Positions 45,843 to 59,082 of a stretch of DNA of 64,000 nt are shown here, piece by piece. Location of the stretch: positions 185,990,078 to 186,054,077 of the forward strand of contig RSEF01000001.1 in the NCBI GenBank assembly GCA_003993805.1, given 5' to 3'. A program made the position numbers and the translations under genes. Within the stretch, counting starts at the first letter, position 1. The number at the start of each line of letters is the position of its first letter. The notes below the pieces were generated by a model. It had not been told where the DNA came from, made no database searches, and saw only the letters and a list, made by a program, of their open reading frames with translations. This stretch comes from Himantopus leucocephalus. Its lineage: Eukaryota; Chordata; Aves; Charadriiformes; Recurvirostridae.

Positions 45843-48800
45843 AACAGGCCTATTGCCTTGCACTTTTGCTCATTATTACAGCTTCAAACTTTGATGACAC
45901 ATAATTTGTTCACTATGTGAATGTACCCCTTCTCTCAAGGAAACTTACAGAAAACGTCCAATACTGAAGGAAATGCTCAACATTAACGTAGGAACAAAAG
46001 CAAATCTAAAATATCTGCATTGTAAATGACATTCCTTGAATGACTCAAACACAAAAACTTATTAAGCAAAAAAGTAGTTCAGGAAAATAAGAAAGAGAAA
46101 GCATTGCCCACAAAGACCTTTTCCATTACAAAATGACCAATCATTATTTGGATACATGCTTTAACAAAGACTTTCACTTATATAGCTAACCTAAGATGCT
46201 GTCAATATGTTTCAGTAATACAATTATTATAAAGAAAAGAAAAGTATGCTACATATTAGTAAGGTTTCGAGATAAACAACTGCACACTTTAGGAGTGTGT
46301 ACTGACAATTACTTAATAATTGCTGTTGCTTGCTTAATATATTGTAATTAAGTGCCTGAACCATTTGTTAAAAGCATCAATGTACTAATAGGAATTTAAA
46401 TCTGAATTTATGACTTATTTAAAGTTGAGCTAATGGTTGAGCAATTAATTAATCAATCACTTGCTTACCTCAGCAAGTGCTCACTAGTACATACCCAGTG
46501 TGATATTAAACAAAAATAATTTTTTTCTTATATAGTGTAACATTTACCAGATTTATATAGATATATACGCACAGGAAATTTGAAAACTTAGTCACAGGCT
46601 ATCATTTCCTCATTCATTCTTTGTTTCAGAGTGCCCACAAAGAAAGCAAAATAAGGCAACATTAAAAATGGCTGCAAAGCTCAAGTTTCCCTATAAGTTC
46701 TGCATATATTTTCTCAGATCTTAAAACAACCCTTTTAGCTAGTGAATCCAGTTAAGGATGAGTTACCAACATTATATAGAGTGGACAAAATTTCAGCAAA
46801 ATTCAGGCAAGTCTCATAAAATTGTATAGATACACAACTTGATTAACACCTAAAAAAAATAATCTAAAATGGAAATAAACACGCCACAGAAACCAAATGC
46901 AGTTCAGTTGTATGACCAGAGATCAAAGGTGTAGGGATTTGTCCTCCTATACCCACAGAAAGCCCTGGATATAGTAGTTGCACGCATGGTATAACTAGCA
47001 CATACTTGATGGATGCACATGTCCTACTGAACTGTTGTTCCCATGTTGGGGTGAACAGTGAGTTTTGAGGGGGTCACAGGTGGAGGGGGATATTTGGGCC
47101 TAAAATGACAGAATGAGGTCTATGGAACAAAGCAGGAACTGAAGACCTGTTTGAAGCTATGATACCATACTTTTACCTCTCTTGTAGTGGGGAAAAATAT
47201 TAACATTATAAAACAGTTAGTCTTACCATCAATTGTTTGGTCTTTTCCCCTCTTTTTAATCATGTAGTTTCTAATTTGCCTGCCCTAGATGTATTTGTGT
47301 TCAGTCTGTGCAATCAGCATGATTACAGTACTATTATATAGATCAGGAGTAACTACAGATGCATTACCTTATTTTTTCTCCTCAATGTTATTTATAATTT
47401 TCTTACTAACCATTGGGGTGAGGGGGCTGTTGGCACATTGATACTTTTGAACTTAGTACCTAAATAAAAGGTTGATGAGAAACTGGAACATTAACTACTT
47501 ACAAATTGAGCTAAATGGTCTAGTATAAAACATCCCACAGAATGTAACACACATTTGAATTTTAAGATGAAAACAACAGACACATTGGAACATCTGAGTA
47601 TGTGAAAAAGTACTTTTTTTTTCAATAATGCAAACTTAAATCCCACTTATATGAACACCTGTTCTGGCTGTTGTTTCCAGTTTAATGAGTTTAGGGAGGC
47701 TTGTATCTCTGAACTGAGAGTAGCTCTATCATTTTGACATTTAATTTTGTTTGTCTTTTATAAATGTCTTATAAAAAAAAGAATCATTTAGCATCTGTTG
47801 TGTTATCTATTAACATCTGTCTCTGTTAGCCATTGTTAAATATATATACAATACATTAAAATTCAGTTGATTTTTTTCACAAATTGATTTAATTATTGAT
47901 GCAAAGTTCTTACCATAACAATTGCTCATTGAAGATTTAATGAGTTCTCACATTTAAACTGGATTTACCTAGGGATCTGTCTTTTTCTTCCATGAATATG
48001 AGGGAATACCTAATAGCTTGTTCTTTGCTTTGCTTGTGCCTATTTAATGCCCTTCTATTTTGCTTCCCAATGTTTCCATATAGTTATTCCAGTAAATGAA
48101 AAATACAATAAGGTACACTGAGGCTTTATTAAAAAAAAAATAAAATTAGGGGGAGGGAGTGGCAGCTTTTTTAAGAAATTATGAGAATATGTTAGAATAA
48201 CTGAGAAAAGGTAGTATAAATATGATCCTAGTACAACATAAAAGAATATAAATCTGCACAAGTGCATTCTGCCTAAGCAACTTCAGGATTAAGTAGTTAC
48301 ATACATGCATGAGCATGCTGAATTCATGAGTACAATAGCTGCATTGTGAACTGTCAAAGCTGGAGTCAATGAAGTTCTTGGCAATAAGATTACACTCCTT
48401 ATGCTTAGTTGATTGAACATAAAGATACTCATAAATATTTGTATATTCAGTTGTCACTGGGAGAATACTGGGTGGAAGTATATCATCATTGGTGATGAAA
48501 GAACATCTAAATAAATGTTCAGATCCACAGCAATCTGAAATATCTTACTTCTTGTCAAAAAGATTTAGAGAAAAAAAACTAAGGGAAAAAACATTAGTTT
48601 TACGTTAATCCACTCCTAATTTTATATTCATCCAGTATTTTGTGAATTAATATATGTGTATTATATGTATTATATAATGAGTTCATATATCAGTTCATTG
48701 CCAAAAAATTATATGTTCCTAAATAAAACCAAACTGCCATGTTGGAGAGTATTAATTTGTTAGTCCAAGGAAATCCATGTGAAATATTCCTAGCAAGTAC

Positions 48801-48913
48801 ACAGTCAAATGATGTTTTCAATTTTTTTAACATAAACGGGGAATATTTTTTTTAATTTTATTTCTATGAATAATTATCTTGTTTACTTTGTTACATATCA
48901 AAGTAATGTGGTG
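45843..48913. other. AT-rich spacer without recognised genes
   Basis: No gene, RNA or mobile element was recognised. Frames at 48055-48457 on the minus strand are short, hydrophobic by composition and unsupported. Confidence 0.5.
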
Positions 48914-49091
48914 TGTTAACGCTGGCTGGATGTCAGGTGCCCACAAAAACCACTCTATCACTCCCTTCCTCAGCTGGACAGGGGGGAGAAAGTATAACGA
49001 AAAGCTCGTTGGTTGAGATAAGGACAGGGAGACATCACTCGGCAATTACTGTCACAGGCAAAACAGACTCAATTCAGGAAAATTAGTTTAA

Positions 49092-49097
49092 TTTATT
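49092..49097 (-). terminator. LTR polyadenylation signal AATAAA
   Basis: TTTATT on the plus strand is AATAAA on the minus strand, within GATAATAAATTAAAC. It lies near the far end of the LTR. If it and the TATA-like box are the true pair, the R region is unusually long at about 750 nt. Confidence 0.5.
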
Positions 49098-49870
49098 ATC
49101 AATCAAATCAAAGTAGGGTAGTGAGAAATAAAAACTAAATCTTAAAACACCTTCCTCTCACCCTCCCTTCTTTCCAAGCTCAACTTCATTCCTGATTTTC
49201 TCTACCTCCTCCCCCTGCCAGTGGCACAGGGGGACGGGGAATGGGGGTTGTAGTCAGTTCATCAGACGTTGTCTCTGCCGCTCCTTCCTCTTCAGGGGCA
49301 GGACTCTTCACACTCTTCCCCTGCTCCAGCGAGGGTTCCCTCCCACAGGAGACAGATCTCCATGAACTTCTCCAATGTGGGACCCTCCCATGGGCTGCAG
49401 TTCTTCATGAACTTCTCCAGCATGGGTCTTTTCCATGGAGTACAGTCCTTTAGGAACAGACTGCTCCAGCGTGGGTCCCCAGAGGGTCACAAGTCCTGCC
49501 AGAAAACCTGCTCCAGCGTGGTCTTCTCTCTTCATAGGGTCACAGGTCCTGCCAGGAGTCTGCTCCAGCATAGGCTTCCCACGGGGTCACAGCTTCCTTT
49601 GGGCACATCCACCTGCTGCCGCATGGGGTCCTCCAAGGGCTCCAGATGTATATCTGCTCCACCATTAACCTACATGGGCTGCAGAGGGACAGCCTGCCTC
49701 ACCATGGTCTTCAGCACGGGCTGCAGGGTTCTCCCTGCTCCAGCGCCTGGAGCACCTGCTCCCCCTCCTTCTTCACTGACCTTGGTGTCTGCAGAGTTGT
49801 TTCTTTCACATATTGTCACTCCTCCCTCTGCCACAACTCTCCATTTGTTGTGGAGCAGTTTTTTTCCCCT

Positions 49871-49880
49871 TCTTAAATAT
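49871..49880 (-). promoter_or_regulatory. LTR TATA-like box
   Basis: TCTTAAATAT reads ATATTTAAGA on the minus strand. It lies about 170 bp inside the 5' end of the LTR, and AGGGGAAAAAAACTG follows downstream. This is the only good TATA match at a U3-like distance, so initiation near 49845 running leftwards is inferred. Confidence 0.55.
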
Positions 49881-50049
49881 GCTATCCCAGAGGTGCTACC
49901 ACCACCGCTGATGGACTCAGCCTTGGCCACCAGTGTATCTGGGAGCCAGCTGGCTCTGTAGCACACGAGGGAAGCTTCTAGCAACTTCTCACAGAAGCCA
50001 CTTCTGTAGCCCCTCTGCTGCCAAAACCTTGCCACGGAAACCCAATACA

Positions 50050-53000
50050 CGTACTTAACATATCAACTGTTCCATATGTCGCCATTCAATCAACGGATTT
50101 TGTTGCTTAGGAAAGTTCATTACTTTCACAGTAATTTTTTAAAAAGAGGTATTCGAACTTTAGGCATTCAACATTTTAGTTGCAGATAAATCTGTTGTTT
50201 TTAATAAAATGTTTGTCATATGAGTATATTTGTTCAATAGTTTATGCAAGTGTTTTGTACTGGTAGGTGTTTGGTATAGTATTTGATGGACCTTTTTTAA
50301 AATGCATTTGCTAAATCCTACTGCTATGTCCATATTTCAACACTTTGACATTCAAGCTTCTATTTGATGTCTCTGAATATATAATTAAAGGTATACATTT
50401 GACATCCTGGCTTGAGAATTGTGGCCTATCATAAGTGTTTTAAAAATTTCTAATTCTAATTTGCTATGTACATTATGTGATTGTTTAATTCAGTCATTTA
50501 ACATGTCTTTTTTTGAAAGAACTCTGCCTCTGAAAACACCTGACTGGAAAAAAGTTTGGAAATATAAATTTTTGCTGTCTTTATATTTTTAATGCATTTT
50601 GATCCTTTCATCTGATGTCCCTGATCTGTCCAAAATTCTTTCTTCCTGGTGAACTGATGTGCTTTCTTCAAAGGTTACCTTAAAAGTTTCTTTCTCTCTT
50701 TCCCGTCCTTTGTCTTCTTGCTTCTTTATATCACATTATTGCCTTGTAGTTACTTTCTGCTATAAATAAGTAATGTTTCCATGTAGCTGTATTACTCCAG
50801 GAATACATCTAGTTAAGGACGAAGTATATGCTCATCTGAGTGCTTTTTTTCTAAGGTCGCTAAGGGTCATTGGCTATTCCCATGTTTATTGTTGCCTTGT
50901 CATATAATGGATGGCCATTACACACTCAGAAGGAAAACCACACAAATTACAGTCTCCGGGAATGTGCGCTACTCATTTGTCAAACCCAGGAATGTTACAG
51001 ATGAGCTTAGACTTAGCAGAAGAGTCCTACCTAGACTGTATTACTGTAGATTCTGGTCACATGCAATACACTGTTTATTTACGTGTTTGAATTAAATTAA
51101 AAAACTGATGGAGTTCAGTTCTATGCACCAGGATGCGTGGTTTTCTAAATTTGGCTGTTCATCAAAACCAGTGTATTTACCCCAGCATATGTAACACTCA
51201 CCTGTGGTTTTGTTTTGTCTCTAGTAATTTCCAGTTACCTAAAATAGAGCAATATTTTTTCACTAATATGAAATCAATTACAAGTCTTACTTAGTTCTTG
51301 TCAAAGCCCTGTTTTCTTAAGCTGATCCAAAGAAAAAGCAACTGACTGTGTCCTATACAAAATAAGCTAACTGAAGTGGTACCTTCACTTCAATTCTTCC
51401 AGTGATTTGGAGCCAATTTTTTGCTCATAAGGGACTATATCAGGTGCTTACTTAAAAAGTATACAGCAATTCAGTACTTTTGTTCAGATAGGAAAGATGT
51501 CAGTGTTTTGTTATAATACATGAAGGAAAGTTAAGATCTTCTCATTACTTCTGAATTACCTTTCTCATTGGAGCCTCTCACAACATTTCACATGAATGTG
51601 GTGGAAGCACAGTCAGAGACAGAGACTACCTTTTTCCCTGCAGCTCTGTCAGCTGTCCATTTGCAGATGTTGTCTGGGTGGGTGGGCTGGTAAGCACAGT
51701 GACAACCACTCTTTCCTAGGATCCCTAGTGCTGCTTCCCTAGAAACAACAAGAAAAATAATGAGAAATGCTCTATGTGTTGTGGGAGAAGGCAAGACTGC
51801 TCTTTTTGAGTAGGCCATTTAATGTATTTGTGAGATTTTATTTCTTGGGAATGGTGGTGATTTTTTTGTTCATACAGCTTTGAGGTAACCAGTGTGTACT
51901 GACCAAGGTAACATTTATACATCTACTAATTTGTTGTCACAGATCTTGAGTGGAAATACTAAGCAGTAAAGAGTTTCTTACAAAATACATAAGCACTTTT
52001 GACAAATATCCCTTCTTTGTTTTTCAATAAGATACAGTCTATTCTCCTGGGAGAATGTTTTGAGAAATGTAAGTTAAACTTCTATTTGATTAATTGGCTG
52101 TCTGCAGAATTTTCTTACTACTGCAATGAGTTATATGCCCCTTTTAAACTAGTGGGCTTTACCCAAACATACAGTTTGGGTATACCCCAAATTTGGTTGG
52201 GTAGAGCTGAGAATAAATAATTTCACCGCTAATATTTTGGCTCAGCAATCAGTAACTTCAGGGTATTTTTTTTCCAGTTATGATACCAGTTGTACAATGC
52301 AACTGCTCATTCAGTGCATCTCATAAAAACAGACAACTTGTAAACAAATTTATGATTCTTTGTGAACTTAATCTCGAGGTGACTTTTGTTAATTGCTCCT
52401 GAGGGTTCTTTAAGTTTAACACAGCATGATATTACAATATCGATCCAATTCATTTATTTCTCTGTTATTCTGAGTTGAACTTACAAGAGAGCTAGCTTGC
52501 TTGAATCTTCTTTGGGGCAGGAAAATGCAGCAAAATACTCAAATGTAAAATCAAACAACTGCTCATTTAAGAAGAATTCACCCAACAATCTTGCTGGCTA
52601 GCACAAAAGAGTGAATGTAAATGAGGGAAAGAGGTTAACTGTTGATAACAAGTATATAGATGAAGAAAATGGAGACCAAGTTAGATTTTCAGAGAAATAA
52701 CTTTGTGTATGGAAAAGGAAATTTTCATCATTTATCATAAGAAACTGTCAGTTCCAGTGTTGAAAAGGTGTCACTTTATAAAGTCCAGATAATGAAATAA
52801 CTATATAACAGAATTTCCTTAAAAGTGGCCTTCTGGCATTAAAAATAGAGGGACAAAATGTGGGCAGTAGAAGAGGCATTTTCTAATATTTTTAATGTTT
52901 ATTTTCTCTAAAAAGAGGTACTGATATGTACTCAGGGTTATCACAACACTTGATGTAATAACCAGCTGTGGTTTCCTCCATAAGTTTTAAATGCTTTGGT

Positions 53001-54927
53001 GTTTTTTTAGTCCCCTTACATGTTAAACACATGCATGTTTTCCTTGGACAGAGCCTTCTTTGATTTGCAAATGTTCATTCTTTCCTTTTAAGGTTTGAGT
53101 TTTTGATTCAGTGCTTTTAGTTGCAGAAAAAATGGACTTCCTGAAATAAGACTGAGAACAGCCTGTGATACTGCAAAATCAAATAACACAGCAATGCAAC
53201 ATTATCCTTGCCTCACATTTTGAATTTTGTAGAAGTTAAAGGTTTGCTGAGAATTCAGACCTTTGTGTTTGGAAATTTTGATCCTGTGTCATTCCCTGAT
53301 ACAGCTCTTAGTTTACACAGATTCCATGATAGACTCCTAATCCTCCTAATGGAAAATTAGGCCAGAGTTTGTGAAAGTTGAGTTGCTATGACAACTAGTA
53401 ATTTTCAAATAACCTTGAAGAACATGAACAGCAGTAAAATGCATGTAATATGATTCTTAATTAAAAAAAAATTATGAAACATATTTGAATCTACCATTCT
53501 TTCAGTTTTTAGTAAGTATATTATATAGGTGCTCTTTTAAGCCACCAACTTCATTTTTGTTTTACACCTTAAGCATCGAAACAGACAAGATTATTGGCAA
53601 ATGAGAGGAAAAGATGCTAAGAGAGTCACACAAAGAAATTTTTGCAAGATGTGAACCTTTACTCCAGGATCTTCTCTGTAAGAGCAGTTCTTTCTAGCTT
53701 CAAAACGTGGGGCAGGCTGTTAAATAACAATGTAGAAAGACAAATGTTATGTGCAATATTTGCCACTATGCATGTTCTGATTTTTCACAGAGTGAGGAAA
53801 ACAATTTCCAATGGGGAATAAATAACGAACTGAGCTCTGAAGTCGCTTATGTTTGAGATTTGATGTTCAACACTAAATAGGGTTAAATGCCAATTTTAAT
53901 ACATGAATAAGGTTAATATAGATAATTCTTGAAAATAATATTTTCTGAAAGTAAACTTAAAAAATAGTCATATGTGCTTAATACTAAAGTGTCATACTGA
54001 GAATACTGTCATGCTCAAAAGAACAAACATCAAATCAAACATTGAAAAATCCATATTTACATAAATGTTTTCTTAAAAAATACCTCTCTCAGTGTGTGTT
54101 TTGATTTCAGTTTTCACTCTTGTGGAGAAATACGACAATTCTTCTTCCTGCAGAATTTGTTGAAATATCTGAATTATAGAGCTATTAAGGAAAAAAACCC
54201 AGATTTTTTGCGTTAGTTTTGCACCATTTGTAGATATATGTAATCTAGCATGAGCTAGACATTGGGACCCAAATTTCAATGATTCAATGTTCAATGATCC
54301 AAAAATATGAAAGTTGTTCAGAGAAAGTATTGGCCTATTAAAGTCAATGTTAAAATCAGTTACAGACAAATACAGAGCAAAATCAATTCTATCTGTGACA
54401 CATTGGGAAAGCAAAAAAGTCTGCTTGACTTCAGAAACTCAGTCAGCAAGGTTATCTTCTTTCAGATTTGAAAAAGAACAGCTTCACTTAAACTCAGTTA
54501 CACTGAGAATGCTATATGAAGGTTTTCCCCATTTTGGAAAAAAATACTTTGTTCGGATGCTGTTAGAGTTGTGGCTGAATACGTAACATTGAGTTTTCTG
54601 CTGAAGTACAGAAACACATGCTTCAGGTAATAGACATGATGTTCAAGCTGAAGAACTAGGAAAGACCTCATACAGTAATCAAATAATTATTGTAAAAAAA
54701 AAATTTTACCACTGCTTCCACAATTGGATTAATGAGACAGGTGTTTAGAAAACATCTGTTGACTCTGCACAATTATAATCCCCTTGCAATTTTAAATATT
54801 ACTACTCTTAAGCATACTTCTGTTAAAAAAATTTAAATCATCCCTCACTTTTATATGTGATAACTTAAACTTGGAAAATGAGTACATTCCTATTCATAAA
54901 TAAGACTGACTTTATGCATGCTAACAG
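50050..54927. other. Spacer without recognised genes
   Basis: No gene, RNA or mobile element was recognised in about 4.9 kb of AT-rich sequence. Frames such as 54073-54414 (minus) and 54314-54586 (plus) overlap each other and have no recognisable relatives. Confidence 0.5.
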
Positions 54928-55802
54928 GTCCAGGGTGTTCAGGACAGGTGAGGAAGGATGGGTGGAGGCATTGCCCTCTACATCAAGAAATGGATAGATA
55001 GTGAAGAGCTGTCTCTGAAGAATAGCCAAGAGCCAAGAGCAGGTTGAAAGCTTATGGGTAAGAATTAGAGACTGAGGCAACAAAGGGAACCTTGTGGTTG
55101 GTGTCAGTTGTCGGTTGCCACCTGATGGGAGCCTATTGACGAAGCCTTCTTACTGCAGCTACAGGTGGCATTGCGCTCGCAGGCTGTCATCCTATTGGAG
55201 GACTTCAGCCACCCTGACGTCTGGTGGAAAAGTAGCAAGGTGAGGTGTAGGCAGTGCAGGAGACTCCTGGAGTGCACTGAGGATAACTTCTTAAGCCAGG
55301 TAATAGACAGTCCTACCAGAGGGGTTGTGATACTGGACCTGTTGGTCACCAATGCAAGTGAGCTCATTGATGACATCAAGATCGGAGGCAGCCTGGACTG
55401 CAGTGATCATGCACTGTTGGAGTTCACAGTCCTGACGGATATAAGTCAGGCGAAGAATAGTCAGGACCCTGAATTTTAGGAAAGCAAACTTCCAGCTCTC
55501 CAAGGAATTAGTCAATAGGAACCCTTGGGAAACTGCCCTCAGGGACAAGGGAGCAGAACAGAGATGGCAGATCTTTAAGGGTTCTTTCCATAGAGTGCAA
55601 GAGCTTTTGATCCTCAGGTAAGAAATCAGAAAAGGAAGGCAGGAGACTAGCATGGCTAAGTCGAGACCTGCTGGTTAAACTAGAGGGCAAGAAGGAAATG
55701 CACAGGTAGTGGAAGCAGGGATAGGTATCCTGGGAAGAGTATAGTGAAGCTGCCCAGTTGGCATGGCTGGAGCTGAACTTGGCAAGGGATGCAAAGAATA
55801 AT
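54928..55802 (+). mobile_element. CR1 LINE, endonuclease region, running into a gap
   Basis: The plus-strand CR1 begins near CCAGGGTGTTCAGGACAG. It covers the end of the endonuclease domain and the linker up to LELNLARDAKNN at the gap edge. Matches include AGCTTATGGGTAAGAATTAG, the GNLVVGVS region, the EDFSHPDVWWKSS motif, and the QDPEF/RKANFQLSKELVNR region after it. A segment is missing near 55760, where AAGCTGCCCAG jumps to TTGGCATGGCTGGAGC. A frameshift lies after ECTEDNFLSQVI...AKNSQDPEF. The rest of ORF2 and the 3' end must lie in the N gap or be deleted, because nothing CR1-like is seen after 56802. Confidence 0.9.
55165..55479 (+). pseudogene. CR1 ORF2 endonuclease fragment (104 codons)
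   Basis: The frame includes ALRSQAVILLEDFSHPDVWW, CRRLLECTEDNFLSQVIDSP, TRGVVILDLLVTNASELIDD and GSLDCSDHALLEFTV. The GDFN(H)PD motif is EDFSHPD, with Asp kept but Gly and Asn changed. The late SDH motif is present as CSDHALLEF, including the catalytic-type His. The start Met is not the real ORF2 start. It is better preserved than the endonuclease remnant at 3839-4117. Confidence 0.9.
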
Positions 55803-56802
55803 NNNNNNNNNNNNNNNNNNNNNNNNNNNNNNNNNNNNNNNNNNNNNNNNNNNNNNNNNNNNNNNNNNNNNNNNNNNNNNNNNNNNNNNNNNNNNNNNNN
55901 NNNNNNNNNNNNNNNNNNNNNNNNNNNNNNNNNNNNNNNNNNNNNNNNNNNNNNNNNNNNNNNNNNNNNNNNNNNNNNNNNNNNNNNNNNNNNNNNNNNN
56001 NNNNNNNNNNNNNNNNNNNNNNNNNNNNNNNNNNNNNNNNNNNNNNNNNNNNNNNNNNNNNNNNNNNNNNNNNNNNNNNNNNNNNNNNNNNNNNNNNNNN
56101 NNNNNNNNNNNNNNNNNNNNNNNNNNNNNNNNNNNNNNNNNNNNNNNNNNNNNNNNNNNNNNNNNNNNNNNNNNNNNNNNNNNNNNNNNNNNNNNNNNNN
56201 NNNNNNNNNNNNNNNNNNNNNNNNNNNNNNNNNNNNNNNNNNNNNNNNNNNNNNNNNNNNNNNNNNNNNNNNNNNNNNNNNNNNNNNNNNNNNNNNNNNN
56301 NNNNNNNNNNNNNNNNNNNNNNNNNNNNNNNNNNNNNNNNNNNNNNNNNNNNNNNNNNNNNNNNNNNNNNNNNNNNNNNNNNNNNNNNNNNNNNNNNNNN
56401 NNNNNNNNNNNNNNNNNNNNNNNNNNNNNNNNNNNNNNNNNNNNNNNNNNNNNNNNNNNNNNNNNNNNNNNNNNNNNNNNNNNNNNNNNNNNNNNNNNNN
56501 NNNNNNNNNNNNNNNNNNNNNNNNNNNNNNNNNNNNNNNNNNNNNNNNNNNNNNNNNNNNNNNNNNNNNNNNNNNNNNNNNNNNNNNNNNNNNNNNNNNN
56601 NNNNNNNNNNNNNNNNNNNNNNNNNNNNNNNNNNNNNNNNNNNNNNNNNNNNNNNNNNNNNNNNNNNNNNNNNNNNNNNNNNNNNNNNNNNNNNNNNNNN
56701 NNNNNNNNNNNNNNNNNNNNNNNNNNNNNNNNNNNNNNNNNNNNNNNNNNNNNNNNNNNNNNNNNNNNNNNNNNNNNNNNNNNNNNNNNNNNNNNNNNNN
56801 NN
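55803..56802. other. Assembly gap, exactly 1,000 N
   Basis: Second run of exactly 1,000 unknown bases, starting inside a CR1 ORF2. The equal size to the first gap supports a fixed placeholder. Confidence 0.98.
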
Positions 56803-59082
56803 CTAAACAATCTCAGGTGAAATCACTTTTGTCCTAAAGCTGGTACGAGGAGGGTGAACAATTTATGTACTAGGCCTCAGCTTCTTGTTTTTAAACACTT
56901 GCTGAATGAAAGACGAGTTTGGACTGAAAAATTTGGCAGTCATTTTTTGATAATTTCTCTTGTGCTGTTAGACAAAGAAAGAGGGAAACTCGCAGAATAG
57001 TAGCATGGCTACTGTAATTTTACATGTACTTTGTGAGTTTGTAATATTTTGAAGAGGAGAAAGATGAAACAACCTGCCTAATTACCTTCTCAGTAATATT
57101 TTAATGAATGAGGTTAGATATAAGTGAAATAGTGCAGTTGCTCTTTTTTTAATCTAGTGCTAAAACAAGAATTGTAACTGACCTAAAACAGTGTATAACG
57201 TTTACATTTCAGCGGTATCTACTGGACGTCACAGCACTCAGCTTCAATCTGCAGGCTGTGAATACCCCCTCTTACTATGACTGTTTCGTTGATTTTCACC
57301 ATTACATGTATTAGAAACACAAGTACTGTGAAATCCAGTAGTAGCCTTAGCGCTGAGGTTTAATATAGTGACTGGAAAATACAGAAGCAATAGTTATGTA
57401 TGCTAAAGGCAACTATACTGTTGCTTCTTTCTATTTTATGTTCATTGTCCACAGTAGAATTTTAATGGAAAACACGGTCTCAGAATCAGGGTCCAGAAGC
57501 TCCCCTCCCCCAATAACTTTTTAGCTCTTTTTCTTGCCATAGCATCTCCATGAATGAAAAAAAAAAAAAGTCAGTTTTCCTACAGCCATTTCAATTTCAT
57601 ACTTTGTCAGTTTTCCAACAGCCATTTCAATTTCATACTTCACTTTGATCTTCCTCTTCTTCTTCTGGTGTCCTTCAACTGTATTACCAGAATGATGCAT
57701 CAACAATTATCAGTGTGAAAATCTAGTGTGGAATATCATGCTACAGAGAAGATAAAAAGATATTGGAATAGAAAATAACCTCATGTTGTTCATGTCCAAG
57801 GTAGGATTTGAAATGCAATTTATTCATTAACATTTAAACTATAAGGCTAATTCAGCTAACTACGAAGACATTTGACAGAAAATCTTTCTTTTCTGTTCAG
57901 AAAGAGATAGTTCAAGTGCCTCTTGTAGGATAAAGAAAAACTTTAGTAGCTGAATATTATTTAGACCACTGTAAAAGTACAATATTTATATATTTTTCTT
58001 CTTTTTCTTTCCCAGTCTACTTGAACAACGGAGAATCTCAAAGCAGAAAAGTAACAGTGAGATAAAGATTTGTTAACAGTAAGCATATTTTAAGAAAAAT
58101 CTTTTTTATGTAGATTACAGAAAACACATGAATGGTTAACAATTCAGTATTACCAGAGTCATATTTTAACACATTGTCAAGAGCTCATAAGAGAACACAA
58201 GTAAAGTTGTTTTTATTTGCATACAATAGAAATACACTTATCTCTTCAAGCACAGATTTGTAACAAAGAAGCCCTCAGGACCAGACTGTATTAAACTTAC
58301 CTTCTTGAGTTGTTTTATCTTTTCTTTTCTCACCCAAAAGTGTAATAAAGATTATAATAAGATGGATAACAGATAAAATAAGGATGACAATAACAAAGAT
58401 AATAAGATCGAAGTGTTGCAACTTGGCACTAAAAACTCATTAAAAACAGAAACAAAGTAATTCGATCACAATAGTATACCACTGGACTGTTCTTCATTCT
58501 GGAATATATTATATTTGTAGACCTACACCAATAGACTTCAATTTCAAGAATCTTAAATTAAATACAAAGTTTGCTGATGAATATTTATGTAAAAAAACAA
58601 CTACTTATTTAATATATATACACCTATAAGTTTAAGTTTTTAAAAAATGTCCTTAATTTGATTATTTTGGGAAAACATATCCATTTTCATATGAAACCAT
58701 CAACTGGACGTCAACCCATACATTTAGTCTTTTGAGAAGACCATTTTATCAAAAGGAAGACCTTCAAACCACTATCTTTACTGTCTGATATATTAATGTG
58801 TGCCATTTTGATATGTGTTAACTTCTCAGACTTTATCCATGTCAGAATCTGAAAAGCTTTCACCAGGTTCTTTTGGATATTCCCTGCAAGGAGAGTTTAA
58901 TATTTAATACCAAATTCACTTCTTTGAAGAAATTTGATGTCACTTGGGCAATATACTGAAATCACAACACAGCACAATTGCCATATACAAATGGATCAAA
59001 ATACAAATGCGATTCTCATTACTGATATCTATATGCTCACTGTCACAATGGTAGTCATCCCCAGTCATCAGGAAGGAGTCAT
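56803..59082. other. Spacer without recognised genes
   Basis: No CR1 continuation is visible right of the gap. No gene was recognised. It holds the 36-bp tandem duplication at 57570-57641, listed separately. Confidence 0.5.
57570..57641. repeat. 36-bp tandem duplication
   Basis: The unit starting GTCAGTTTTCC and ending TTTCAATTTCATACTT occurs at 57570-57605 and 57606-57641 with very few differences. Because 36 is divisible by three, the minus strand reads KYEIEMAVGKLT twice in frame within a 61-codon frame. Nothing else supports coding. Confidence 0.9.

Larger units (their letters stand above)
48914..50049 (-). mobile_element. Long solo LTR of a bird endogenous retrovirus, minus strand
   Basis: On the minus strand the element opens with TGTATTGGGTTTCCGTGGCA. 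It closes with the complement of TGTTAACGCTGGCTGG at 48914, giving TG...CA ends and a length of 1,136 bp. I recognise the family as a common long avian LTR by GAAGCTTCTAGCAACTTCTC, GAACTTCTCCAATGTGGGAC and GGACAGGGAGACATCACT. The GC-rich middle (about 49290-49760) is built of imperfect CTGCTCCAGCGTGGGTCCC-like units. No internal retroviral genes flank it. I could not find a clear target duplication. The 230-codon plus and 126-codon minus frames inside it are LTR sequence and not genes. Confidence 0.9.

Noticed and set aside
49269..49961. 230-codon plus-strand open frame, the longest N-free one
   Set aside because: It lies wholly inside the minus-strand LTR, is made of GC-rich repeat units and overlaps frames on both strands.
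55680..56837. Three open frames of 343-376 codons across the second gap
   Set aside because: They consist of Ns with short CR1 or spacer ends.
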